A DNA stretch of 64,000 nucleotides from Clostridium sp. MB40-C1 (GTDB taxonomy: Bacteria; Bacillota; Clostridia; Clostridiales; Clostridiaceae), in the NCBI RefSeq assembly GCF_030913655.1, contig NZ_CP133189.1, forward strand, positions 2,356,001 to 2,420,000, written 5' to 3'. Made by a program: the position numbers and the translations under genes. The notes beneath the pieces were generated by a model, which was given only the letters and a program-made list of their open reading frames with translations, was not told where the DNA came from and did not search any database. Numbering within the stretch: the first letter of the stretch is position 1; every line of letters starts with the position of its first letter. Positions 52,655-62,018 of this stretch are shown here, in pieces.

Positions 52655-53935
52655 TTATATATTAAATTCTTTTATACTATCCTTTAAATTCATTTCTATT
52701 ACACCTAAAGATTCAGAATTTTTCAATATATTTTTTACATCATTACTTTGACCTTCTATAAATAGAATAAGTTTCTCATTAAAAACAAATAAGTTATTGA
52801 AATCCTTAGATATATCTTCAAATACTTTAGAAACAATTTTATTGTTTTCTTCCATTCCTTCAAATTGTCTGTAAAGTATATTCATACCAAAATTCATATC
52901 TAGAATTGATTCTTCGATATTTTCAAAACATTTATTGGTTAATTCTAAAGATTCACATGTTTCATTAACAATTCTAACTTCAGTATCCATATTCATTTTT
53001 ACAGTATTTATCTCTTCTTCTATCTCAATAATTATATTTTCTATATTATTAGTAGCTATTACTGTCTGTTCTGCAAGCTTTTTTATTTCTCCTGCTACAA
53101 CAGCAAATCCTTTTCCTTCTTCACCAGCCCTCGCAGCTTCTATAGCTGCATTTAAAGCAAGCAAATTAGTCTTATTAGAGATTCCTTTTATTACATTTAC
53201 TATGTTTCCTATGTCTCTTGACTTTTCATTTAAATATTCAATCCCATCTTCTAAATTTAAAACCGCTTTTTTATTTATATCAAATTTATCTTTTAATTCC
53301 TCCATGGCGTTAACACTTTCATAATTAAGCTCTTGAATTTCTGTAGATTTATTTTTTATATTTTTAATATTATCAGTTACTCTATGTATATCTTCTGTAA
53401 GTTCTATAATTTTTTCTGTACCTGATTCAATATTAATTGTTCTACCTTTTATCTCTTCAAATGTACCTTTTATAGTAGGTATATTTTTCTTATAATAATT
53501 ATTTAATTTACTTGTATATAAACCAATATTTTTATATACTACATTTGTCTCATATAGACCATCATTTATACATGATATACTTTCTTTAATTTTATTTTTA
53601 AAAGTATATATATTATTTAAAATTTCAGCTTGTCCATTAATTTTATTTTCATTATTATCAGGACTTATATTTAAAATTTTGTTTAACTCACTATATAATA
53701 CATCAAATTTACCTAAACCTCTTTTTATCACTATTATAACTAATATAATTATCAAAACGGTTGATATAAAAATAATGAATGCTTGTTTGGATATTATACT
53801 ACTTATACGTACATCTGATGACGTATTTCTTAAAGCTTCCCTTTCAATAGTAAGTAAAATTATCCCTAAAATGATAGAATTTAAAACTAATATACTACTA
53901 ATAATTCCGTAACATTTTAACTGTGTCTTTCTCAT
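52655..53935 (-). CDS. methyl-accepting chemotaxis-type sensor protein
   Basis: A 426-aa protein. Two hydrophobic helices at about 10-30 and 48-68 with a short loop between, so no large outer sensor domain. The signalling hairpin near residue 255 ([20 protein letters not shown] then [20 protein letters not shown]) is conserved. It is shorter than usual and lacks a clear HAMP domain. The co-transcribed HD-GYP gene suggests a shared c-di-GMP or chemotaxis output. Confidence 0.85.
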   Translation of the reverse strand: MRKTQLKCYGIISSILVLNSIILGIILLTIEREALRNTSSDVRISSIISKQAFIIFISTVLIIILVIIVIKRGLGKFDVLYSELNKILNISPDNNENKINGQAEILNNIYTFKNKIKESISCINDGLYETNVVYKNIGLYTSKLNNYYKKNIPTIKGTFEEIKGRTINIESGTEKIIELTEDIHRVTDNIKNIKNKSTEIQELNYESVNAMEELKDKFDINKKAVLNLEDGIEYLNEKSRDIGNIVNVIKGISNKTNLLALNAAIEAARAGEEGKGFAVVAGEIKKLAEQTVIATNNIENIIIEIEEEINTVKMNMDTEVRIVNETCESLELTNKCFENIEESILDMNFGMNILYRQFEGMEENNKIVSKVFEDISKDFNNLFVFNEKLILFIEGQSNDVKNILKNSESLGVIEMNLKDSIKEFNI

Positions 53936-54141
53936 GTTATCCTCCTTTATAAAACGTTTATTATTAACACCTCAATTTTCTCTATAAAAAATCACTCTAT
54001 AAAATACAAATTTTATATTCATATATTTTCTATCTATTTTATCTTAATTATGTAGTAAAACATATTGAAAATAATTCTCAATTTCAATAATTTATTATAT
54101 ATCTTTATACTAATTATTTCAACATTTATCTACAATAAAGA

Positions 54142-54191
54142 TAAAGCTGTATTTGAAATATCTTTATAAGTATATTTCAAATACAGCTTTA
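54142..54191. terminator. orphan 20-bp perfect hairpin
   Basis: Arms 54142-54161 and 54172-54191 are exact reverse complements with a 10-nt loop. No annotated gene ends here; the ferredoxin has its own terminator 135 bp further upstream. It may end a small RNA from 54192-54325 or insulate the chemotaxis promoter. Confidence 0.6.
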
Positions 54192-54325
54192 CATTAAAAA
54201 TTATTTTTAATAAATCTTTAAGCGAATACATTACTTAGTAAATTTCCTCTAGATTTATTATATTAAAATATGTGTTAAATATCTAAAATTTAACCCTGTT
54301 TAAAACAGACCTACATATAACAAAA

Positions 54326-54352
54326 ATGTAAGTTACACAAAGTAACTTACAT
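54326..54352 (-). terminator. terminator of the ferredoxin gene
   Basis: ATGTAAGTTAC/GTAACTTACAT, an 11-bp stem with a 5-nt loop, then TTTTTG in the minus direction. Confidence 0.85.
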
Positions 54353-54364
54353 TTTTTAGTTTAA

Positions 54365-54535
54365 TTATTCTTGTACTATAGCTCCTGTTGGACAAGCATT
54401 AGCACAGCTTCCGCAATCTATGCAAGAGTTTGCATCGATTTCGAATTGAGCATCTCCTTGATTAATAGCTCCAACTGGACATTCTGAAGCACAAGCTCCA
54501 CAGCTTACACAAGCATCTGTAATTTTAAATGCCAT
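54365..54535 (-). CDS. 2[4Fe-4S] ferredoxin
   Basis: A 56-aa clostridial ferredoxin: cysteines in CVSCGACASECP (9, 12, 15, 19) and CIDCGSCANACP. The ATG at 54535 follows GGAGGGG at the right distance; the longer frame does not. It is about 75% alike by eye to the plus-strand ferredoxin 3 kb away, so they are paralogues. It is the usual electron donor to hydrogenase. Confidence 0.94.
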   Translation of the reverse strand: MAFKITDACVSCGACASECPVGAINQGDAQFEIDANSCIDCGSCANACPTGAIVQE

Positions 54536-54550
54536 AATAAACCCCTCCAT

Positions 54551-54994
54551 CTCTTGTTTTTATGTATTTGTTTTACAACAAATTTACAAATTATATATTA
54601 CCATATTTATTGATATAAACAAAGACCTATTTAATATTTTTTTCAAAAGTTAATAAATATTCTTAAATAATAAGTATATTTTAAATATAATTAGATGCTT
54701 TTTACTCACTATAATTATAATCTTAAAAAGTAGAAATTTTCAAATGAATGAATATAAAATTTACATATATCTAAGTAATTTTGAAATTGAGAAAATTTTC
54801 TCAAATATATTAAACTAAATAAATATAAGTACATAGAAATTGATGAAAATATACAAACTAACATAGGAAGTGTATTTTTTGCTAAAAATGTCCCACAAAA
54901 AAATTTTCACAAATAATAAACAATATTAAATATTATTACCGCAATCTTAATGGCATAAAAATACATCTTAATAAAAATAAAGGAGGTTTAAAAT
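54551..54994. promoter_or_regulatory. divergent upstream region of ferredoxin and glutaredoxin
   Basis: A 444-bp extremely A/T-rich gap. Promoters for both neighbours must lie here, but no clear hexamer pair stands out. No gene or repeat seen. Confidence 0.35.
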
Positions 54995-55240
54995 ATGATA
55001 AAAGTATATTCAACTCCAACTTGCCCTCACTGTAAAAAGGTTAAAGAATTTCTAGATTCTATAAATGCTCATTATACTGATGTGAATGTAATAAAAGATA
55101 GAGTAGCAAGAGAAAAAATGATAGAAATTTCAGGACAACAAGGAGTTCCTGTAATAGATATAGATGGTGAAATAGTTTTAGGATTTGATAAGCCTGCTAT
55201 AATAAATACTCTTGATAAACATAGAGCTTTGATGAAATAA
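54995..55240 (+). CDS. glutaredoxin-like protein
   Basis: An 81-aa thioredoxin-fold protein with CPHC at residues 10-13 (TPTCPHCKKVKEFL), cis-Pro in GVPVIDIDG near 53 and GFDKPAI near 65. This is the NrdH/glutaredoxin-like type common in anaerobes. The start follows AAAGGAGG. It is a single gene with a terminator. Confidence 0.9.
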   Translation: MIKVYSTPTCPHCKKVKEFLDSINAHYTDVNVIKDRVAREKMIEISGQQGVPVIDIDGEIVLGFDKPAIINTLDKHRALMK

Positions 55241-55256
55241 ACGGGTCTCTTGACTT

Positions 55257-55305
55257 TAGGTTGTTGAATAATTAATGAGCATAACATAAATTATTCAACA
55301 ACCTA
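55257..55305 (+). terminator. terminator of the glutaredoxin gene
   Basis: A 17-bp stem TAGGTTGTTGAATAATT / AATTATTCAACAACCTA with a 15-nt loop, 17 nt after the stop. Confidence 0.85.
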
Positions 55306-55358
55306 TATTTGTTTCAAAGCTTTATTTATTTTAGTTTTTAAAATAAGTTAATTATATA

Positions 55359-56516
55359 TTAACGATTTTTATTACTTTTTTTGTAGGGATAACTGTGATC
55401 ACTTGATTCAGGTTCTTTTTTAAGTTCTGGATCATCTTGATCTACATGAGGATGAATTTCCTTTTCTGTTCTAAGGTATTTCTTTAATATTTGCTTAAAT
55501 TGACTAATATTATATTCTTTTTTATCTGGTTTCTTATCATTAAAAATAAAATCATTTAAAATTTTAGCATTTTGTTCTATATCCATAATCTGAACCCAGC
55601 TCCCCATATATATTCTTCCTTCGCTAAGCTCATTTTGTGGTATTTGAAGCTGTTCTATAGTCAAAGGTTTTATCTTTGATACAGTATATCCATAATTTAA
55701 AAGCATTACAGGTTCTATGTTAGTTTTTACAATAGGTAATAAACTATTAAGAAGTTTTGGATATTGAATAATATTTATATCCTCTAACTTTTTAGCTAAT
55801 AAAGAAATAACAAACCTTTGTCTTTGATCTCTTTCAAAAGTTCCATTTCCAACCTTTCTTATCCTTGCATAAGATAATGCTTGTTGTCCATCTAAATGCT
55901 GCATACCACTATGGGTAATAGTCAGAGATTTTTTTCCACCAGTAGATTCTCCTATAAATTTATTCAGTTCTTTTATTTCATAATCCTTTACATCAACATC
56001 AATTCCACCTACAGCATCAATAAGTCCTTCAAACCCCCAAAAGTCAATTATAATATACTTATTTATACTAATTTTAAAATTATCTCTTAGAGTTTTAAGT
56101 AAAAGTTCTGGACCTCCAAACGCAAAAGCTGCGTTTATCTTTTGCTCTCCATGACCACTTATGGGTACATAACTATCTCTCATTATAGATGTTAACTTTA
56201 ATTTTTTATTATTATCATCTATTGTCATTATAATCATTGAATCTGAACGTGCTTTTTCCTTTGGATCTCTGCTATCAACACCTATTAATAATATATTGTT
56301 TATCCCTTCTTGTTCTTCATATTCTGGATTTTGTTCACTAGCTGAATTTTCATATGTAACTCCATTATCTGGAACTTTTATATTATGCCTAACGTAATAA
56401 TACAATCCCCCAAAACAACATAAAATTAAGAAAAACACTGTTAATATAATTTTTACCGCTTTTTTTTTCTTCTCATCTTTTTTTTCTTTATTTTTATTTG
56501 CTCTTGAGTTTCTCAT
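55359..56516 (-). CDS. LytR-CpsA-Psr (LCP) family cell-wall polymer ligase
   Basis: A 385-aa protein. Basic cytosolic start (RANKNKEKKDEKKKK), one membrane helix (about 22-42), then an outer LCP domain: ILLIGVDSRDP near 77, RSDSMIIMTID near 92, SIMRDSYVPI near 110, IDAVGGIDVDV near 165 and the Arg pair in YARIRKVGNGTFERDQRQR near 220. LCP enzymes attach teichoic-acid-like polymers to peptidoglycan. The start at 56516 has AGGAAGG before it; the frame 18 nt longer does not. A Lys/Glu-rich tail ends the protein. Confidence 0.9.
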   Translation of the reverse strand: MRNSRANKNKEKKDEKKKKAVKIILTVFFLILCCFGGLYYYVRHNIKVPDNGVTYENSASEQNPEYEEQEGINNILLIGVDSRDPKEKARSDSMIIMTIDDNNKKLKLTSIMRDSYVPISGHGEQKINAAFAFGGPELLLKTLRDNFKISINKYIIIDFWGFEGLIDAVGGIDVDVKDYEIKELNKFIGESTGGKKSLTITHSGMQHLDGQQALSYARIRKVGNGTFERDQRQRFVISLLAKKLEDINIIQYPKLLNSLLPIVKTNIEPVMLLNYGYTVSKIKPLTIEQLQIPQNELSEGRIYMGSWVQIMDIEQNAKILNDFIFNDKKPDKKEYNISQFKQILKKYLRTEKEIHPHVDQDDPELKKEPESSDHSYPYKKSNKNR

Positions 56517-56675
56517 TTTATACCTTCCTAACATAAGAAATTATCATACCATTATATAATTTCAAAACAATCAGAATTTTTATAGTATTTTAATTATATC
56601 ATTTACTGTATATTAACATCAAGTTTCACTCTCATCGCATAATAAATTAATTGCTTATAAAACATATAAATACTT

Positions 56676-57071
56676 CTAACCTTTAGAAGCATTTATATGT
56701 TTATGTTGTATATGGTCTAATCCTTGTTTAAATACATTTTCTACGTGTTCATCATCAAGTGAATAATAAACCACTTTTCCTTCTTTTCTATATTTAACAA
56801 GCCTAGCTCCTCTCAAAACTCTTAATTGATGAGAAACTGCTGATTGGTTCATGGCTAACAATGTGCTTATATCACATACACACATTTCATTAACAGAAAG
56901 TGCAAACAAAATCTTTATTCTTGTAGCATCTCCTAATACTTTAAAAAAATCAGCTAAAGAAGTACTTATTTCCTCCGGTATCATATACTCTTTTACTTTA
57001 TGTATTACATCATCATGTATTTGACTACATGAACAAAACTCTACATCTGATTGCGTTTTATATCTTTTCAT
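56676..57071 (-). CDS. ArsR/SmtB-family metal-responsive repressor (CadC-like)
   Basis: A 131-aa winged helix. The motif MCVCDISTLL near residue 69 is the CadC-type ELCVCD metal site (here EMCVCD), and CSCSQIH near residue 14 supplies more thiols. The C-terminal DDEHVENVFKQGLDHIQHKH carries the second zinc-type site. HTH: QSAVSHQLRVLRGARLV. It should release DNA on Cd, Pb or Zn. It is 27 nt after the DJ-1 gene on the same strand. No efflux pump gene is in the window. Confidence 0.88.
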   Translation of the reverse strand: MKRYKTQSDVEFCSCSQIHDDVIHKVKEYMIPEEISTSLADFFKVLGDATRIKILFALSVNEMCVCDISTLLAMNQSAVSHQLRVLRGARLVKYRKEGKVVYYSLDDEHVENVFKQGLDHIQHKHINASKG

Positions 57072-57098
57072 ATAACCCTCTCCATATACAGCTACATA

Positions 57099-57671
57099 TT
57101 ATATTTTTTTTATTTCTTCTTCTACAATCTTAAGCATCATCTCTTCTCTTAATTTATATGCTACATCTTTCCCTACAAGTCTTTCCACAAGTTTTAAAGC
57201 AAAATATATTGCAGTAGCAGGACCTCTGCTTGTAATAATATTATTATCTTCAACTACCACATCTTCACAATAAATTCCTTCTTTTAATTCTTCATTAAAC
57301 CCTGGATAAGAAGTAACTCTCTTTTCTTGTATAATATTAGCCTCACCTAAAACTATGGGTGCGGCACAAATTGCTGAAACTATTTTAGATTTCTTATTAA
57401 ATTCTTTAACTAAGTTTATTACTTCACTAGAATTTTTTAAATTAGTAGAACCAGGCATACCTCCTGGAAGAACTAAACCATCATAGTTTTCTACATCTAC
57501 ATCACTAATTATTTTATCACATTCTACATTTATATTATGTGCTCCTTTTACATATATTTCTCTTAAAGAACACATATCACATTGAATATTTGCCCTTCTC
57601 AAAACATCCACTACTGTAAGAGCTTCTATTTCTTCAAATCCATCTGCTAAAAATATTATAACTCGTTTCAT
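57099..57671 (-). CDS. DJ-1/PfpI family protein
   Basis: A 190-aa protein of the DJ-1 class. MKRVIIFLADGFEEIEALTV at the start includes the conserved Glu, and the nucleophile elbow Cys is in VSAICAAPIVLGEA near residue 100. Members are glyoxalase, chaperone or oxidative-stress proteins. The ATG at 57671 follows AAAGGAGTG at the right distance. The frame's GTG, 9 nt earlier, is part of the ribosome site. It shares a transcript with the ArsR regulator that follows. Confidence 0.88.
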   Translation of the reverse strand: MKRVIIFLADGFEEIEALTVVDVLRRANIQCDMCSLREIYVKGAHNINVECDKIISDVDVENYDGLVLPGGMPGSTNLKNSSEVINLVKEFNKKSKIVSAICAAPIVLGEANIIQEKRVTSYPGFNEELKEGIYCEDVVVEDNNIITSRGPATAIYFALKLVERLVGKDVAYKLREEMMLKIVEEEIKKI

Positions 57672-57810
57672 AAATATCACTCCTTTATTTTTTTATTTTA
57701 CATTCATTCTGCACATACTCCAAATTATAACATATTATTATGTTGAGTTATTGAATATTTTTTAAAATAAATACAAAATTATTTAACAATCTAAATATAA
57801 TAAAAAAAGC

Positions 57811-57853
57811 AGTAAAAGGAATTCCAATAATTTATATTGAAATTTCTTTTACT
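57811..57853 (-). terminator. terminator of the DUF3892 gene
   Basis: Long imperfect stem AGTAAAAG...CTTTTACT with inner CAATA/TATTG, then TTTTTTT in the minus direction. Confidence 0.8.
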
Positions 57854-57899
57854 GTCTTTATATAATGTAAACCTATACATAAGATAGAAATAATAAATT

Positions 57900-58148
57900 T
57901 TAATAAATTACTGGCAAATCCCAAAGATTAGTATTAATCTCACTAACTGATAAGTTCTTAAGGAAGTCCTTCTTTTCTTCTAACATATTTGAGCTAATAC
58001 CTGCTATAGCTCCTTCTCTTGCAAGTTCAATAATTTCATACTTAGATACATTTCTTCCATCTTCTAATCTGTAACTTACTGTTTCTCCATTTTGATTCCT
58101 TTTAATACCTGTTATAACATGTTGAAATTCCAAGTTTCCAAACATCAT
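57900..58148 (-). CDS. DUF3892 domain protein
   Basis: An 82-aa protein of the DUF3892 family: HVITGIKRNQNGETVSYRLE then DGRNVSKYEIIELAREGAIA. Function unknown; often found as a single gene in clostridia. The C-terminal NTNLWDLPVIY matches family members. A GGGGGTG ribosome site precedes the start. It has its own terminator. Confidence 0.8.
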   Translation of the reverse strand: MMFGNLEFQHVITGIKRNQNGETVSYRLEDGRNVSKYEIIELAREGAIAGISSNMLEEKKDFLKNLSVSEINTNLWDLPVIY

Positions 58149-58252
58149 ATTAACACCCCCACTTTCATTATATGAAATTTTTGTTAAAATTTCAACTGTA
58201 TACCATTAATCAATTATTAATAGTTCATCTTTTTTATAATACTTTGACAATT

Positions 58253-59629
58253 TCACACTAATACCATTGAGGAAATTACAGTTATTATAATTCCTATTAA
58301 TAGAGGTATAATATTTCTCCTTGCAAGTTCAAATGGTTGAACGTCGCATACTGCTGCAATAGGAACAACACTCCATGGTATAATTGTTCCTCCTCCAATC
58401 CATATTGTTATTATCTGCCCCAAGGACGCTATTTTATACTTATTAATCCCTATTGCTTTATTAAACACTTGTGCTAATGTACCAACCAACGGTAGCCCAG
58501 CAAATCCTGATCCTCCCACTCCTAATAATGCACTTATTCCTGTTTGCATTATTATTGCAGATATTTTATTTAAAGGAACTTTATTGGAAACATAAATCCC
58601 TATATCCGTTAAAAAGCCATTAACTTCTGCTTCAAATATTGTACTTGCGGTTTCCTTGCTTCCGAGGAAGAAAAACGCACTTATAATAATTATTGGCGCA
58701 AATACTTTTATTCCAAATATAAATCCTTCTACTATATACTTTCTAACATGATTTAGAGCATTTTTAATATTATACTTTATAATACAGGCACAAACCATAA
58801 TAATAACTGAAGTACCACCTATAAGAGCAGTAGCGTTTCCTCCCTTCAACTTATACTTATAAATAAAAAACATATCAAGTAAAAAAGATGCCGGTGTTAA
58901 AAATGCAATAAATTTTGTTCCTAAATCAGCATTGATAATTTCTTCTTTCTCCTCATTACTATTTAAAGTATAAGCATTACTTCTTTTTAATTCTTTTTTC
59001 ATAATACAATAAGCTGCAACAATAGTACTCATACTCATTATTATCCAAAATGGTATAGTGGCCTTTATTATATCAAATGGATTATCTGCTCCTGCTGTTC
59101 TTGCTGTTATTGCTGGAGCCGCTTGTATAAAATAATCACTAGATAAAGCTGCTCCATTGCCAAATAAACTTAAGCAGACTGCTGCCCATATTGGAGGTAA
59201 CCCTGATTTTACCGCTGCTGGCACCATTATAGCTCCTATAAAAGCTACTGCTGGTGTAGGCCATATAGCCCACGATACTAACAACATGGTAATTCCTAAT
59301 ATGAAAAATGAAGTACTACTATTAGTCATAAATTTCTTCAAAGGCTTTATTATAAGTTCATCTGCACTCATGTCTTTTAATACCTTAGACATAGAATTTA
59401 AAAGAGCTATAATAACTATTATTTCTATAAATTCTCTCCCTGATATAACAATCGAATTAAATAAAACTTGTATACTTTTTAAAAAACTATGAGTAAATGC
59501 ATACCCTGTTATTAATATTGCCATTAAGCATGGAAGAACAGCATCTTTTTTTAAAAATATAATTAAAAGAATTACAAAAATCAGAATCATATACACATAA
59601 TGAACTATTTGAAGAGTTATCATATACAT
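58253..59629 (-). CDS. multi-span permease, substrate unknown
   Basis: A 458-aa membrane protein with about eleven hydrophobic segments. Notable stretches are LVSWAIWPTPAVAFIGAIMV (about 115-135), GLPPIWAAVCLSLFGNGAAL (about 143-162), and a matching GISALLGVGGSGFAGLPLVG near 365. Two related halves of this type are usual in ion-transporter superfamily permeases for dicarboxylates or similar anions. I cannot name the substrate. It stands alone. Confidence 0.65.
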   Translation of the reverse strand: MYMITLQIVHYVYMILIFVILLIIFLKKDAVLPCLMAILITGYAFTHSFLKSIQVLFNSIVISGREFIEIIVIIALLNSMSKVLKDMSADELIIKPLKKFMTNSSTSFFILGITMLLVSWAIWPTPAVAFIGAIMVPAAVKSGLPPIWAAVCLSLFGNGAALSSDYFIQAAPAITARTAGADNPFDIIKATIPFWIIMSMSTIVAAYCIMKKELKRSNAYTLNSNEEKEEIINADLGTKFIAFLTPASFLLDMFFIYKYKLKGGNATALIGGTSVIIMVCACIIKYNIKNALNHVRKYIVEGFIFGIKVFAPIIIISAFFFLGSKETASTIFEAEVNGFLTDIGIYVSNKVPLNKISAIIMQTGISALLGVGGSGFAGLPLVGTLAQVFNKAIGINKYKIASLGQIITIWIGGGTIIPWSVVPIAAVCDVQPFELARRNIIPLLIGIIITVISSMVLV

Positions 59630-59777
59630 CCTCCATTAGCCTTTTGTTACCTGTATTTTTAATAATATTTGACTATATTAAAAACAAACTGCTAACAATA
59701 CACTCTTATTATTCTATAAAATTCATATATTTATTTATCCATATTTTATATTTAAGCTTAACTGAAGACATAAAAAA

Positions 59778-59799
59778 GGATGTAGACAATTCTACACCC
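59778..59799 (-). terminator. terminator of trmB
   Basis: GGATGTAGA/TCTACACCC stem with a 4-nt loop, then TTTTTTA in the minus direction, 6 nt after the stop. Confidence 0.8.
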
Positions 59800-59804
59800 T
59801 CTTT

Positions 59805-60449
59805 CTATTTAAGTTTAGCTATAAGAAATTTACTCTTTATTCCTAGTTCTTTAAATTTAGATTCATATTCTGTCATAATATTTTCTTTTCTATATTCACT
59901 ATTATGCAAATCATAAGTCTTATAAATTATTTGAAACCCACTTCCCTCAAAATACTCAAAAGATTCTTCAAAAAGTTCTAAGTCGTCAGTTTTAAAATGT
60001 ATCTCTGTTCCTTTTCTTATGAATGTCTTATATTGTGTTAAAAATCTTGTATGAGTAAGTCTTCTTTTTTTATGTCTGTCTTTAGGCCATGGATTACAAA
60101 AATTTATATATATTCTACTTATTTCATTTTCATCAAAAATTTCTGAAATTCCGCCTATATTCATTGCTATTATTCTAGCATTTTCAATCTCTGCCTCAGT
60201 AATATTTCTAAGAGCCATTACCAAAATTTCATCTTTAAGATCTATAGCTATTATATTTTTATCAGCATATTTTTGAGCTGTCTTTGCGGTAAATCCACCT
60301 CTTCCGCATCCTAATTCTAAATATATATCATTATTATTGTTAAACTCTTGACTCCATTTGCCTTTTAACTCTTTTGCTTCATCTACCGACTTAAATAAAG
60401 GACTTGCCTCTAGTTCAGGTCTAGCCCACCATTTTTTTCTTAATCGCAT
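59805..60449 (-). CDS. trmB: tRNA (guanine-46-N7) methyltransferase TrmB
   Basis: A 214-aa SAM-dependent enzyme that makes m7G46 in the tRNA variable loop. SAM motif [15 protein letters not shown] near residue 44, and the family mark [20 protein letters not shown] (about 115-134) are clear. Further [12 protein letters not shown] near 155. It has a GGAGG ribosome site. It is a single gene. Confidence 0.95.
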   Translation of the reverse strand: MRLRKKWWARPELEASPLFKSVDEAKELKGKWSQEFNNNNDIYLELGCGRGGFTAKTAQKYADKNIIAIDLKDEILVMALRNITEAEIENARIIAMNIGGISEIFDENEISRIYINFCNPWPKDRHKKRRLTHTRFLTQYKTFIRKGTEIHFKTDDLELFEESFEYFEGSGFQIIYKTYDLHNSEYRKENIMTEYESKFKELGIKSKFLIAKLK

Positions 60450-60540
60450 GAACTTTCCTCCTTAGATTTTCAAAACCAAGTACCACTTGATATTATACTT
60501 TATTCTAAGAAAGCATACAACATAAAATCCTATATTTATA

Positions 60541-61617
60541 TTAAGCATCAGCCTTCATATTACTTATTTTTTCCTTATTAACTTTTATTCTCTCTTTATT
60601 TATTTTTAATTTAATTTGCTTTTTATCACTTTCTAGATTAACACCTAACATATCCAAAACAAATATGACTATTGGAATACCTAACAAAAGTCCCCATGTA
60701 CCCATAAAATGTTCAGAAACAATTAGAATGACAAAAGTAAAGAAAACAGGTAAATTAGTTTTATTTGACATTAATTTAGGATTTAATACATAGCTTTCAA
60801 AGGCATGTATTACAGCTATCATCACTAATACATAAACTACTTTTATTATGCCTCCTAACTGAAAAGCTATAAGACAAAGAGGTATCAATGATATAATAAC
60901 TCCTGCTACTGGAATCAAACTTAAAATAAATATCATAAAACCTAAAGCAATTAAATTTTTAAATCCTATTACAGAAAGACCAATAAGAGAAAATCCTGTA
61001 TTAACTACTGCTATTAGAATTTGAGCCTGTATAACTTTAGCAAAAGAATTCATGAAGCTTTTTCCAAAATAAGACATATATTCATAAAATCCAGATACCC
61101 TACTATGTTTAAATTTTCTTATAAAATCTTTTATCTCATCTTTCTGGAGAACAAAAAATAAACTTAAAATTAAGGATAGAAATATGTTTACCGCCCATTT
61201 TCCTATATTAGTTGCGCCTTCAACTAAACTATTAACTCCCATATGAGTATATTTTGCAACATCCACTTGCTCCAATATTTTTGTAATATACTTAGATTCT
61301 GTAAATTTAAGATTAGATGCTTCATGTATAAAATGTGCGCTTTCATTGACTGCTGCTGGTATATACTTCGTAATAACAAAACCTAATATCAAAACTATAA
61401 ACATATAAATACCAAAAATAATCAATTTAGGGCTTATCTTTACAAATCTACTTAGCTTATCTACAATAAACATTTTTGTAGTGTCTACAAAATATGCAAG
61501 TAAAAAGGTAAGTAAAAACAAATTAAACATTGGTTTTATAAAATACAACATTAATAACAAAACAATTAAATATATCACTTTTTTTGTAGCTTGTTTTTGC
61601 CAAAGTTGCTTTAACAT
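60541..61617 (-). CDS. AI-2E family transporter (PerM/UPF0118)
   Basis: A 358-aa membrane protein with seven or eight hydrophobic segments. Family marks: AQILIAVVNTGFSLIGL near 205, PVAGVIISLIPLCLIAF near 240 and VLNPKLMSNKTNLPVFF near 285. Members export AI-2 or act as ion antiporters. Role here unknown. I chose the ATG at 61617, after AGGAGATGATACT. A basic Lys-rich tail ends the protein. Confidence 0.85.
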   Translation of the reverse strand: MLKQLWQKQATKKVIYLIVLLLMLYFIKPMFNLFLLTFLLAYFVDTTKMFIVDKLSRFVKISPKLIIFGIYMFIVLILGFVITKYIPAAVNESAHFIHEASNLKFTESKYITKILEQVDVAKYTHMGVNSLVEGATNIGKWAVNIFLSLILSLFFVLQKDEIKDFIRKFKHSRVSGFYEYMSYFGKSFMNSFAKVIQAQILIAVVNTGFSLIGLSVIGFKNLIALGFMIFILSLIPVAGVIISLIPLCLIAFQLGGIIKVVYVLVMIAVIHAFESYVLNPKLMSNKTNLPVFFTFVILIVSEHFMGTWGLLLGIPIVIFVLDMLGVNLESDKKQIKLKINKERIKVNKEKISNMKADA

Positions 61618-61644
61618 AGTATCATCTCCTATTAAAGTTAGCAA

Positions 61645-62018
61645 AATTTAACTATATGCATTTTTAATAATAGTAAAACTTACATATAGATATCTAACCT
61701 TAAAATTATGCACTTTTTTCAATTAAATATTTGGAATTCAGCAAACATTATAACACAATTTTATATCTTTTTTTCTTAAATATATCTTAATACAATCATA
61801 AAAATAATTAGATACTATATAAATATAAATTTAATTGAAAATACATCCACAACTGTTAATTGACATAATAATAAAAGCCGCTATGTTTTTAATTAACTGA
61901 TAGCGACTTTAAAATTTAACCATGTTTTTACATTTTTATCCTGTATATCATAAAAATAATTGTAACTTTAATATCTCTTATACATACAAAATTTTCTCAA
62001 ATTCTTTAATAATTTTTT
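61645..62018. other. gap between the ABC-2 operon and AI-2E gene
   Basis: A 374-bp A/T-rich gap. It contains the terminator at 61874-61910 and no other supported feature. Confidence 0.4.
61874..61910 (-). terminator. terminator of the ABC-2 permease operon
   Basis: AAAGCCGCTAT/ATAGCGACTTT stem, one imperfect pair, then TTTTATTATTAT in the minus direction. Confidence 0.7.

Larger units (their letters stand above)
53936..54364. other. gap with two hairpins between MCP and ferredoxin genes
   Basis: A 429-bp gap. It holds the ferredoxin terminator (54326-54352) and a second hairpin (54142-54191). Otherwise it is A/T-rich with no supported frame. Confidence 0.5.
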
